This document shows positions 48,497-59,800 of a stretch of DNA of 64,000 bases, one piece after another. This DNA is from Closterium sp. NIES-65. Its lineage: Eukaryota > Streptophyta > Zygnematophyceae > Desmidiales > Closteriaceae. The notes beneath the pieces were generated by a model. The model made no database searches, was not told the origin of the DNA, and saw nothing but the letters and a program-made list of their open reading frames with translations. A program made the position numbers and the translations under genes. How positions within the stretch are numbered: position 1 is the first letter of the stretch; each line of letters opens with the position of its first letter. The stretch is from positions 2,790,001 to 2,854,000 of the forward strand of contig CANXME010001453.1 of assembly GCA_948144175.1 (NCBI GenBank), given 5' to 3'.

Positions 48497-51400
48497 ATGG
48501 CCACGTTGCTTCTAGAAAGCCGCGACGCGCAGGAGCGGCGCGAATGGCGGCGGTCGGCGGCGGCGGAAGCCGAGGCGCAGGTGGACGCGCTGCCGTACCT
48601 AGACAAGGAGTACGAGGACCCCGCGGTGCGCGCGGAGGTTAACCGACTCGTGCAGGAGGAGATGCGCGGCAGCCCGCGCACCCCCGCGGACATTCTCGCG
48701 GAGCTTCCGCCGGTGCCGGAGTTGCGGAGCGAGGTAAGGCACAACTCAAGTTAAATCTTCGCCAGTGTCGGTGCTGAGAGTTGAGGTGGTTGTACCGTAA
48801 CCCTAGCATTATCAGCAATATGAGAACGGGCACTGATATACTGTAACCCTAAACTCCGATAACCCTAGTCCTACCGTAATCTGGTTTTCGTGTTACCGTT
48901 ACTAGGTCAAGGGTTTCCCTTCTCTTCTTCCTCCTCCTCCTCTCCTCCCTCCCTCTTCCCTCCTCCCTCCTTACCAGCTCCTCCCCATGTTCGCCCGGGA
49001 ATGCGAAAACTGAGAGCCGGTCGGCTTCCAACCCTAGCAGTGGACACGGGGCGATATGAGGGCGCGAGGGGAACGACATGTGCCTGTCTTACCCTCCTTC
49101 CAACGTGCCTCCCTCCCTCCCATTCCCCCCCATTCTTCCCACCTCCTCCCCAGCTGCCCCCCATGTTCGTCCGGGAGTGTGAGAGGGTGAGGGCAGCGCA
49201 GCCCCCAACCCTAGCAGTGGACACGGGGCGGTACGAGGGCGCGAGAGGAAGGGCATGTGCCTGTCCTTGCCTCCTTCCAAAGTGCCTCCCTCCCTCCCAT
49301 TCCCCCCCATTCTTCCCACCCCACCACCAGCTGCTCCCCATGTTTGCTCGGGAGTGTGAAAGAGTGAGGGCGGGTCGGCCCCCAACCCTAGCGGTGGACA
49401 CGGGGCGATACGAGGGCGCGGGGAAGGGGCCGGCAGGGCGGGGGGCGGAGGACCCAAACGCGTGGAAGGGGGCGGTGAAGGCGGCGATGGTTCAGCTGCA
49501 ACACCAGGATACCCGGTGAGAGGGGAGGGGAGGGGACGGTAGGGCGGGGAGCGGAGGACCCGAATGCATGGAAGGGAGCGGTGAAGGCGGCGATGGTTCA
49601 ACTGCAGCACCAGGATACCCGGTGAGAGAGAGGAGGGGAGAAGGAGAGAGTGGGAGGGCAAGGGCCGGTATGAGGGCGCCGGGAAGGGAGTGGGACGGCG
49701 AGGGGCGGAGGACCCGAACGCTTGGAAGGGGGCGGTTATGGCTGCAATGGTTCAGCTGCAACACCAAGGTAAACGGTGGGAGGAGGGGGGAGGGGAGAGA
49801 GACAGGAGGGAGAGGAAGGCACTAAGACTTAGGGGCGGTTAAGGTGGCGATTGTTCAGCTGCAGCACCAGGATACACGGTGAGAGGAGGGGGGAGGAGAG
49901 AGAAGATGGCAGGGGAGGGAGGAGAGGAGAGGGGAGAGGAGAGAGGAATGGAGAGGGGAGAGGCAAGTAGAGGAGTGGTGAGGATATGATAGGAAAGGAG
50001 GAGAGCAGAGGAGAGCGGAGTAGAAGAGAAGGGTACGAATGTTTGCGTTTATGCCTTTCATGTGTGCGCCCATGTTGCCTCGTGTGCGCCCATGTTGCCT
50101 CGTGTGCGCCCATGTTGTCTCGTGTGCGCCCATGCTCCCATGTGTGCACCCTTGATCCCATGTGTGCACCCTTGATCCCATGTGTGCACCCTTGATCCCA
50201 TGTGTGCATGCAGGCATGAGAATCTCGATCTGATGCTTTGCTTCGGCCCCAACGCATGGAAAGTGCACAACCAGCATCTCGAGGCCTTCCTAGCCAAGTG
50301 AGTCCGAGTAAAAGTCGTTCAGGTGCCATGGAATCGAAGTCTCGAGATGAAGGTCATCAATCGAATCGATGTCATCGCTCGAAATAAAGTTGACTTTTGA
50401 GTCGACTCAAAAGTCAACTCGAAATAAAGGGCACAGCCTGCAACTCGAGGCCTCCTTAGATAAGTGACCCCCCCCCCCCCCCCCCCCACCCCCCTCGCCC
50501 CCCAATCCTCCCTCCTCCTCCCCCCCCTCCCTCTTTTCATGTAATTTCCGTCCATTCTCGAATTGAGAAGCAGCAGCTCATCTGGTGCACACGTTTCCCA
50601 TTGTTTTTCATGGATTTTCATTGCGTTTGGGTTACAAGATTAGCTAATTCTATGCGCCCATAACCGGCATGCCCCCCAAGCAGAGCACAAAGGGAGGTGG
50701 CAGAGAGGAAGCGAGAGATTGAGCTGCTCAACAGAGACAGGCGGCTGAACCAGGTGCGGTGGGATGAGGGTTGAGTGGAAGGAGAAGGGATGGTAGAGGC
50801 AGGTATGTCACACGTACCCTAGTGATACTTCGGAATGTCGCATATGCCTTGGGAATTATTAGAATCATCGCGCGTGGTGGGGGTGGCATGACGTTCTAAC
50901 GCCGCGCTGGTATTCAGTATTGGATGCCACTGGTAAAAGAAATGGGAAGGCTGGAACTGCACTCCATACAGCTTCACAATGATTGAATGCTTGGAGTTAT
51001 TACTCTAGCACGCTTACACGCCACGTCACACCATCGCCCATGCTCATTGTACTGTGGTGTGAGAACGATGAGCGTGGGCGATGGTGTGACGTGGCGTGCA
51101 AGCGTGCTAGCGTACTAACTCCACCATGAATACTAATAATTCCTAAGGTACCTGTGACATTCCCAACTATTCGTCGTCTGCAGCTAGTAGCAGCGGTGAG
51201 GCTGGGGCGGCTGGAGCAGGCATGGAGGGAGGGCGTGCAGAAGAACAGAAGCGTGCTCGTCTAGCAAGCAACACACCCCACCCTTTTCCTCCTGCTTCTC
51301 TTCCCTTCCTTTGCCTTCAGCAAGCAGCAGCGGTGGAGCTGGGGCGGCTGGAGCAGACGTGGAGGGAGGGTGTGCAGAAGAATGCGGACATCCAGGCGGC

Positions 51401-53521
51401 ATGTGCTCAGCTGGAGGCGCAGATTGAAGGATTGAAGGCAGAGGCGCGAGCGCTGTGAGTGTTTCGGCTGGGTGGGCGGGAATTTTTTGAGTAAACCGGG
51501 TGTGTAGAAGAACGGAGATTTCTTGGCGGCATGTGCTCAGCTGGAGGCGCAGATTGAGGTGCTCAAGTCAGAGGCGCGAGCACTGTGAGTTGAGGGTTCA
51601 GGGTTCAAGGCTTAGGTTTCAGGGTTTAGGGTGGGAAAGCAGCTACTCAAGTGAGAGGGATATCCAGGCGGCAGGCGCTCAGCTGGAGGCGCAGATTGTG
51701 GGGCTCAAGACAGGGGTGCGAGCACTGTGAGTTGAGGGCTCAGGGTTCAGGGTTTAGGGTTTGGGGTGGGAGCATACCTGCTTGAATAGGACGGATATCC
51801 AGGCGGCAGGCGCTCAGCTGGAGGCGCATATCGAGGGGCTCAAGGCAGAGGCTCAAGGCAGAGGCTCAAGCATTGTGAGTTGAGGTGAGGTCTTAGGGTG
51901 TAGGGTTGAAGGTTTGAGTTCGGTGTTGAGGGACTATGATGCGAAAGACGCGTCCTGCGTCCTGGACGCATGCGTCCGGACGCAGGACGCTTCACCAGGA
52001 CCAGAAAGACGCACCAAAAGACGCAGTCCCGGGCAGGCAAAAAAAACCCCCGGGCAGGCAAAAAAACTTGTTATAGGGCATGGGATGAGGGGGGGGGGGG
52101 GGGGGGGGGGGAACGTTCCACACTTTCAAGGCAAACTTGGCCCCAACATCAATTTTTCCCCCAAATCTCAAGATTAAGGTGAGTCACGTATTGACACACA
52201 CATGTCCCAAGGTCACATGCACAGTTTATCGTATCACTGAAGAACACACATACTATTAAACTACCACCACAGCACTGCATGCAGGCAACCAGTCATCTCA
52301 TCCCATTAAATATGGTGTTTGGGCTTTTGCGGTTTCTTCTCCACCCCATCACTAGTGAAACGCTGCGGGGGAGACTCGTCCTCGGCATGAACATCCCTAG
52401 ATGCGTTAGATGACGTAGGGTTGCTTGAGGAAGCCATAATGGAGCTAAGCTATGCTTGTAGGCTAAAACCTCTAGGGTTTTCGAAAGAGAATTGGTTGGG
52501 TGGGTGAAATGAGAAATGACTTGGTTGGATTGCTAAATGGGCTTGGTGGTAGGCACCTTGGTTGGGTTTTCTAGATGTGAAGTGGTTGAGAGGTATTTGG
52601 AATTCAATTGTTGCATGGGGGGGTATGAAATGTTGGGGGGGGGGCTGTTTTTCAATGTCGAATTGGGCAATGGGGGGTCAAAATTTCGCGATTTCGACAG
52701 TCGCGTCGAAATCGCGAGATTGAAATTCGTAATCTGGAAAAAAAAAAATCGGGGCAGCCCGAAAATTTTTCGATCTGCGTCCTGCGTCTGGACGCGCGTC
52801 TTGCGTCCTAGCGTCCAGACGCTGCGTCCAGACGCAGGACGCAGCGTCCTCTGAGCGTCTTTCGCATCATAGTTGAGGGATAGTGTGGGAACATCTTGGC
52901 GGCATGTGCTCAGCTGGAGGCGCAGATCGAGGGGCTCAAAGCAGAGGCTCTTTTCAAGCACTGCGGGTTTAGGGTTTTGGAGGGGCTTAATGTTAGAGTT
53001 AAGGGTCCAGGGTTTAGGGTGGGAATATGGCTAGTGTAGTGGGAGGTATATGCAGGCGGCATGTGCGCAGGCAGTATGTGCATAACTGAAAGCACAAAAA
53101 AGGGGAGGGGGGAGGGGGGCTAGTGTTTGAAGGGAGAAACTTAAGCAGTGCGAGTGAGTGTGTTTGGCAGGTGGAAACATATTTGGTCTAGTGGGCGGAT
53201 GCGTCCAGGTGGCATGTGTTTCAAGGCAAAAGCCCGTGCAGTGTGAGTGTATGTCGGGATCGAAAAACTGCTCGGTTTTGTGGGTGCACAAAAGACCACC
53301 TGAACATGCGTGCGGGCGGTGTGTGGGTGGCTAGGAACGAAAGAGATTAGCAGGCGTTGTAATGCTGATCGGCGACAAGCTGTCTCTGCAATGGCTACAT
53401 TAGCATCTGTCTATCCGATTTTTTTGCGGCTTCATATTGTATGAAAGTCTCTTGATGTGTTCATGTCGTTCTCTCTTTGCACAGGGGTGTTGTCATGGAT
53501 AATTCGATGCGAGAAGATTGA
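48497..53521 (+). CDS. Pre-mRNA-splicing factor SPF27 / BCAS2 (MOS4) homologue, six exons, 248 aa
   Basis: Exons: 48497-48733, 49331-49515, 50214-50297, 50684-50753, 51321-51454 and 53485-53521; total 747 nt, all phases consistent and GT-AG. The protein matches the BCAS2 family: EAQVDALPYLDKEYEDPAVRAEV at residues 26-48, RLVQEEMR, a middle ENLDLML-NAWKVHNQHLEAFL block, and a coiled-coil C-terminal half (EVAERKREIELLNRDRRLNQ ... ELGRLEQTWREGVQKNADIQ). BCAS2/MOS4 is a core subunit of the Prp19/NTC complex in the spliceosome and, in plants, acts in immunity. Length fits the family (human 225). The last exon (12 codons with stop) is less certain than the rest. Exons 2 and 5 have several partial copies nearby. 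Confidence 0.88.
48978..49330 (+). repeat. Two tandem acceptor-side echoes of exon 2 (SPF27)
   Basis: Copies of the exon 2 start (CATGTTCG-CCGGGA-TG ... CTAGCAGTGGACACGGGGCG) begin after AG at 48978 and 49154; the real exon begins at 49331. The period is 176-177 bp and includes intron sequence, so this is a tandem triplication. The first copy has a TGA in the exon frame. Confidence 0.92.
49552..49880 (+). repeat. Three donor-side echoes of exon 2 (SPF27)
   Basis: Copies of the exon 2 end (CGGAGGACCCGAA-GC-TGGA ... CAGCACCAGGATACCCGGTG) at about 49552-49620, 49706-49775 and 49832-49878, decreasing in length and similarity with distance. Two keep a usable GGTGAGAG donor. Confidence 0.9.
50060..50207. 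repeat. 20-bp minisatellite in SPF27 intron 2
   Basis: About seven units of two alternating types, GTGTGCGCCCATGTTGCCTC and GTGTGCACCCTTGATCCCAT. The array ends just before the exon 3 acceptor. Confidence 0.93.
50378..50429. repeat. 32-bp perfect palindrome inside a 12-bp direct duplication
   Basis: 50388-50419 is a perfect 32-bp palindrome around TTTTGAGTCGACTCAAAA. CTCGAAATAAAG stands at 50378-50389 and 50418-50429, overlapping its ends by two bases. This is the shortest duplication seen with the family and the simplest example. Confidence 0.97.
50815..51175. mobile_element. Foldback / MITE-like element in SPF27 intron 4
   Basis: Two inverted arms: the right arm (about 51064-51170) pairs with segments near 51009-51050 (CACGTCACACCATCGCCCA and its complement) and near 50833-50870 (GGAATGTC ... 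GGAATTATTAG). The left arm has an extra ~100 bp in the middle. Ends and TSD were not resolved. Confidence 0.6.
51183..51876 (+). repeat. Echoes on both sides of SPF27 exon 5
   Basis: An acceptor-side copy is at about 51183-51250 (GGCTGGGGCGGCTGGAGCAG). Donor-side copies (CAGCTGGAGGCGCAGATTGA ... GCACTGTGAGTTGAGG) are at about 51500-51590, 51660-51732 and 51795-51880, and more beyond the MITE at about 52890-52965 and 53041-53085. The arrangement shows the MITE inserted between existing echoes. Confidence 0.88.
51934..52872. mobile_element. hAT-like non-autonomous DNA transposon, 939 bp, 8-bp TSD
   Basis: Perfect 18-bp terminal inverted repeats CTATGATGCGAAAGACGC are flanked by the 8-bp duplication TTGAGGGA (51926-51933 and 52873-52880). 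An 8-bp TSD is typical of the hAT superfamily. Subterminal regions carry many copies of GACGCAGGACGC and inverted forms. No transposase domain is present; a 43-codon frame is described separately. Poly-G (52090-52110) and the intact ends suggest a recent insertion in the last intron of the SPF27 gene. Confidence 0.93.
52306..52437 (-). CDS. 43-aa ORF inside the hAT-like element
   Basis: A short minus-strand frame, MASSSNPTSSNASRDVHAED ... ending KPKHHI, with a polar N-terminus like the start of a plant hAT transposase. It may be the remaining first coding part of the autonomous parent. Function unproven. Confidence 0.4.
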   Translation of the reverse strand: MASSSNPTSSNASRDVHAEDESPPQRFTSDGVEKKPQKPKHHI

Positions 53522-54640
53522 GTCTGTTTATTGTAATAAGCAGGCAAGCATGGCTTTATTTAGGAGGGCTGCAGTGCAGCCTCCAACACAAGGTGTGGTC
53601 AAATTTCTAGCTTCACCTATGTAGGGTTCTGCAATCTGTAGAAGTAATATCGTACAAGTCATCAGCACCTAACGCGCGAGGTTCTATCGAGACTCATTTC
53701 AATCAACAGAATTACTGTTTTTCCATGTTGACGCTGTCGTCCTTTTCTTCAGCTTGGGCAGTGCCCGAACAAGCCAAAACCAGACCGAGGAATGGTTGTT
53801 CGAGACCAAGAGCAGTCGAATAAAAAAAAGAACGTTTTCCGGCAACCTGATAAAAACACCTTCCGTATTCACTTCTCGTGTTTTCTTCAGCTTTCCTTTT
53901 CTGCCTGCGGTCAGCACCTGGGTTGATGTTTCGTGGGCACTACGAGATTTCTTGGCTCGGCTCAGCTGCACACTGTGGGCTTTTGCCGAACCAAGCCCAC
54001 ACGTGATTTCCGACCAAAGCAATCTCGAAGTTGACTAGCCGAAGCTACAATCACAACACAGACCACCTGACAAAATCCACGACTCGGTGAAAACAGCAAT
54101 TGACAATCTGCTCAGCTGCCCTCTGCCCGCATCCTCGACTAGTTTTCCCACCAGGGCCTCAAAAACTTAACTACGAGGTTGGAATGAACTGCTTGTCCTT
54201 TGCCAAACCGGTAGGGAAGTAGGGAGCTGAAGGAATTTTGTGACGCGACCTTAATTAACCGGGCACACGATGTTCGTTCCCGAAACATGATGGGTGGTTT
54301 GCCAATCTAGAGTGGCGGATCTTCTGTCTCCAAGCTCCAATCTTCACCTCCATCCCGCCCGAAGATTGCGTTTGTAAAGTGTGCGTCAATGTTTAGATGT
54401 ATTTTTAACGTTTCAAAGCGGTGGTGAGGCTATCAGACTGCTCTGAAATTCACAGCAGCACATTCAACCGTTTTTCACCAAGCAGAGTTAACTCACTCCA
54501 GTAACACATCCTTATTATGGCCATGCAGTAGTGCTTACTAAAACTAGGGTGGTTGTGGTGAGTGGAATGTCGTATAGTTTATTTATGCACGATAGCGAAT
54601 TTCTACCCTTCCTGTACAGAGTGCAACAGGTATATAAGTT
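53522..54640. other. Intergenic region between SPF27 and the U-box gene
   Basis: About 1.1 kb. Overlapping short frames on both strands (53699-54038) lack any recognisable feature. TATATAAG at 54631-54638 lies too close to the ATG at 54641 to be its TATA box, so the transcription start is probably further upstream. Confidence 0.4.
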
Positions 54641-56781
54641 ATGGCGACAACATTCGGGAGTAATGGCGCCAGCGGCGGCGGGAGCCCGAATCAAGGCAAC
54701 GGCCAAACCAGCGAAGGAGCTGGAAGTATCAAGAGCGACGCGAAGAGTCACAGCGTTATTGGCCTGCGTCGTTTCTTGTCGTCTAGCAAGCACGCGCTGC
54801 ACTCAGTCTTCGATCACCATCATCATGACCGGCGAACCCGCTCCGATAAAGAACGACCCGATAAAGGAAGCCAGCCCGAAGGCCGGGCAGGCCAGACCCG
54901 AGCGGCTTTTACGGCGTCGTTTTCGGGCTCGGCGAATATGTCGATAGAGGATATTGCGCTACCTGCCAGCGCGCTTCGCGGCTCGGAAGAGCAGGCGAAC
55001 GCGATGCGGCGACAGCTGGAGCGACAGGCTAACGCGTATCGGCTCAGCTCGGCGAGTAACAGTTTGTCCTCGATAGAAGGCGCAGGCCGGCCTGAAAACG
55101 GGGCAACAGAGATTTCAGCAGAGATGGTTAGCAGCGCACCCCCGGGTTCACTGGCAACCGTTGATTCGAACGACGCAAGTCCACCATCAACGGCGGAGAG
55201 GGGCGGCGCGGCGGAACAACCGGAACCATCCGCCGACTCGGCGCAGCCATTGGCGGAACTGGCGCAGCCATCAGCGGAATTGGCGGAGCAGTCCGCGGAC
55301 GGCCGAGTGCCCTCCGGCGCCGAGGAAAGCGGGGGGAGAGAGGGTAACGAAGGTTCTTGTAACGAATCAACGCCGACAGGCTCCGCGGAATTGCCCCCCG
55401 CGGAGTTGGGCTCTGCGCCGTTGGACTCCGCGGAGTTGGCTTCCGCCGTTTCCGCGGACACCGCGGAGGGCGACCCCAGCGCCCCCAGCGCCTCTAGCGC
55501 GGAGGCCGTTGCTAGCGCCGAGGAAGGTCAAAAGGGAGAAAACGGTCCTTCTAACGAGGATGCTTCTAGCGCGGATGACGCGTCATCCGTTAGTAGCGAT
55601 CAGCCCGAGCCGCCGGAGGAGTTCATTTGCCCGCTCTCCCTCGATATTATGTTCGACCCCGTTATAGTGGAATCCGGGCAGACGTACGAGCGTGCTTTTA
55701 TCGAGCGCTGGGTCGCGGACGGCCACAAGACGTGCCCTAAAACGCGCCAGCCGCTCCCGTCCGGCGCAATTATACCGAATCAGATCCTCCGCGCGCTGAT
55801 CACCGATTGGTGCAAGCGGAACCGCGTTGCTCCCCCGACTCCGATCTCCGCGGACGATGTTGCGCTCGCGTTCTCCGCCGGCGGCGCAAAGGGCGCGGAA
55901 GCGGGCGCGGGGGGGCTGGCGGCGCAGCGGAGGCGGGAGTATGCGGCGGCGGCGGTGCGCGCGGCGGCGGTGGCGGTGGAATCGGAGCGCAGGCAGCGCG
56001 CGCTGATGGAGCAGGTGATGGCGGACCGCGCGGCGGCGGCGGCGGAAGGGCGGAGGGCGGACGGGCGGCCGGGGGACCGCGCGGCGGTGGACGAGCGCGC
56101 GACGCGTCAGGCGCGCATTCAGCAAATGCGCGCAGCCGCGGGGCAAGGGCAAGGTCGCGGAGGGGGGAACGCGGGTGCGGACGCCCGCGGAACTGCAGCT
56201 GGGGCGGCTGCGGAGACAGGAAGGGGAGGGGCGGCGGAGGAGAGGGCGGGACAAGCCGGCGCGGGGGGAGACATGGGGGGAATGGCGGAGAGAGCCACTG
56301 GGGTTTCCGCTGGTGCTTCCGCTGGTGCGCCTCCTCCTGCCGAACCTCCCTCCAGATCTGCCGCAGCTCGCGTGGCGGCTCGGACGGCGGCTCGGGAGGC
56401 CGACGATGCTGAGGATCGGTACGGGAATGGGATTCCGGACCACCTGTTAGCAGGCTTGGGAGGAGGCTCTGGAGGAGGTTTGGGAGGGGCCGGGGGAGGT
56501 TTGGCCCTAGCCGGCTGGCCTGGAAAACTAGCCATGAAAGCCGCTATATTTAAAACTCAGGCTTGGCCGAACCCGAAAGATAAAGAGGGTGAGGGAGGGG
56601 CAGGGGGGAGTGGGGGAGGGGCAAGAGCAGATGTGACTATGTCGGGGCCGATTGGGGTGGGGGCAGGGGGAGCAGGGGGGGCAGGGGGAAGCGGAGGGAG
56701 TGGGGGAAGCGGGCAAGGTTCGGCTGGGAGGACAGGTCTGAAGTTTGGAGGTCTTAGGCATTCCAGGTTCGCTGCTGGTAG

Positions 56782-56864
<83 letters not shown>

Positions 56865-59800
56865 ATGGTGCTGCGTCCACTGGTGGTGCTGAAGCATCTT
56901 CTGCTGCTACAGCTGCTGCTACAGCCGCTGCTACTGCTGCTGCTGCTCCTTCTGCCGCCACAGCTTCTGCTGCTACAGCCGCAGCAGCTGCGTCTACTGC
57001 ACCCGCGCCTGTCCGTCCCAGGCCAGGCGCCCTCACTGCCACCGGACCTACTTCCGGACCTGTTTCCGGACCTGTGAGCCCCGGACCTACTGCGACTGCC
57101 GTGCCTCTGAGCCCCAAGCCTCGGATCCCGGGCCAGTCCGAGGGTCGGGTTTCCAAGGGTCGGAAGAAGATGGAACGGGAAATTGCGAGGCTGTTGGCTC
57201 GGGAAGACAGTGCCTCGAGAGAGCATAGTAAGGACCACGGGGGAGGAGGAGGGGAAGGAGGGGGAGGAGGTTGGGGGCATGAGCGCGGGTTGAGTACTAG
57301 CAGCAGCGTGGACGGGGGGCAGTGGGAGTCGATTCCGTACCAGTTCCCGTCCTCACGCTCCCTCGATCCCAACCAGGGCACCCACCAAAGCTTCCCCTCC
57401 TCTGCCTCTGTTGACGGCGGCTACAGTGGAGCATTCTCCTTCGCCTCTGCGTCTGTCTCTGGCCCTGCCTCTCCCCCTCCTGCTGCTGCTGCTGCTGGTA
57501 GTGCTGCTGCTGCTGCTTCTCTCCCCCCCCGCGCGTCTCTCCCCCTCCCCTCCTCCCACCACTCCATCCTCTCGCAAGCCTCCTTCGCCCCCTCCCCCCC
57601 TTCCCCTCTCCCCCCCCACCCCCGCGGCTCCCACTCCAAAGCCCCCTCCTACGCCTCCTCCTCCCACGCCCCCGCCTCCTCCTCCTCCCTTACCCCCTCC
57701 GAACCCCCAGAGGAATTCCAAATGCTAGATGTGGACAATCTAGTCAACCACATGCGCACCGGACCGCCCGAGGAAAAAGCCGCGGCCGCCGCCCTGCTCC
57801 GGGTCATGACCCGGCACGGGTTCGCGTGCGGGCGGCGGGTTTTGGAAGCGGGCGGCGTGGCGCCACTCGTCGACCTCCTCTGGTCGGACGACGAACCCAC
57901 CGCAGAGCACGCAACCACCTCGCTCTTCAACCTTGCTCTAGAAGCGTCCGCAAGAATGCGTATTGTGGTTACCACCGGGAGTAGAGTAGTTGAAGGACTC
58001 GTTCACGTGCTTTCCGCCGGTGCTCCCGCCGCCAGAGCCAACGCAGCAGCAGCTCTCTTTCTCCTTTCCCGCGACACCGGCGCCAACAGCAGTATTAACA
58101 GCGGGGCGCGAGCAGCAGCTGAGGCGAACTCGTTCCGGGAAGCCGTGGTAACCGCAGGCGCGTTACAGCCGTTACTAGACCTGCTCCTGGACGGCCCCAC
58201 CCGGGCCAAAAAAGACGCCGCGAACCTCCTGGTTTCCCTCTGCATGGCCCGGCCGAACCGGTCCAGCGTGGCTAAAGCCGGTGCAGTGCGGTGCTTGTGC
58301 CAGTTGCTGAGTGAAGGGGTGGAGGTGGTAGAGGAGCAAGCAGCAGCGGTGTTTGCGGCTCTTGTGAGGGATCCCGAGGGGAGAGAGGTGCTGGTGGAAG
58401 AAGGGGCGGTGCCGGCATTGGCTGAGTTGGTGGAGGGGGGCACGCAGGGCAGGGCGAGGGAGTATGCGGTGGGGACGCTGCTGGGACTGGGTGCGAGCAG
58501 CAAGGAGTGGCTTGTTGCGATCGATGAGGAGGGAATTTCGGCGTCCGTTGATGTGCTGACCCGTGTTGGCACGGGGAAGACTCAAGCCAAGGTGAGTGTT
58601 GAGTCTTGAGTAAGGGAACCAAGGGCTGGGTGGGGGCCAAGGCCGGGAACGCTCCTGTTGAAACTGGGCGCGAGCAGCAAGGAGTGGCTGGTTGCTATCG
58701 ATTAGGAGGGGATTTCTGCATCCGTTGATGTGCTGACTCGCGTTGGCACGGGGAAGACTCAAGCCAAGGTGAGTCGTGTCAAGGCAAGGGATGGGAGACG
58801 CAGATAGCAAGGCTGCATTGCATTGAGCGAGGGAGTATGCGGTGGGCACGCTGCTGGGGCTGGGTGCGAGCAGCAAGGAGTGGCTGATTGCGATCGATCA
58901 GGAGGGGATATCTGCTTCAGTCGATGTGCTGACTCGCGTTGGCACTGGCAAAACTCAGGCCAAGGTGAGTCGCAGCGCAGCTAGGTGGGCAGGGCTGGGA
59001 GTTCACTGCTAAGGCTTGCGGGGATTGATGAGGAGGGGATATCGGCTTGAGTGGACGTGCTGACTCGCGTTGGCACTGGCAAAACTCAGGCCAAGGTGAA
59101 TCCCGGCTGGGGTTGTGAAAGGGGGGCTGGGCTGAGAGAGGGAGGTTGAAGAGTGAGGAGGGGGTTCAAGGCGCCACACAAAGGGAGGGAGTATGCGGTG
59201 GGGACGCTGCTGGGGCTGGGTGCGATCAGCAAGGAGTGGCTGGTCGCGATCGATGAGGAGGGGATATCTGCTTCTGTTGATGTGCTCACATGCGTGGGGA
59301 CAGGGAAGAAGACACAGGCCAAGGTGAGTCATGACTGCGAGGTGCTGCTGAGGGGCTGGGGGCGAGCAGCAAGGAGTGGCTGGTCGCGGTTGACGAGGAG
59401 GGGATATCGGCGTCGGTTGATGTGCTCACACGCGTGGGAACAGGGAAAACGCAAGCCAAGGTGAGTGTTGTCTGGAGAAACTGGGGTTTGGGGGCCAAGG
59501 CTGAGTGCGAGCAGTAAGGAATGGCTCGTTGCGATTGATGAGGAGGGGAGTTTTGCTTCTGTGGATGTGCTGACCCGTGTTGGCACGGGGAAGACTCAAG
59601 CAAGGTGAGTCTTGACTGGAGATGGGAGGGGCCGGGGGTGTTGCTGGGCTTAGGGTTTGAGACCTGGGGGCGAGCAGCAGGGAGTGGCTGGTTGCGACTG
59701 ACGAGGAGGGGGTATCGGCCTCGGTTGATGTGCTCACACGTGTGGGAACCAGCAAAACGCAAGCCAAGGTGAGCCTTGAGTGGGGGTGTGAGCCTGGGGT

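Noticed and set aside
53699-54038. Opposing ~100-aa ORFs in the spacer before the U-box gene
   Set aside because: No motif, both strands open by chance, no promoter or splice support.
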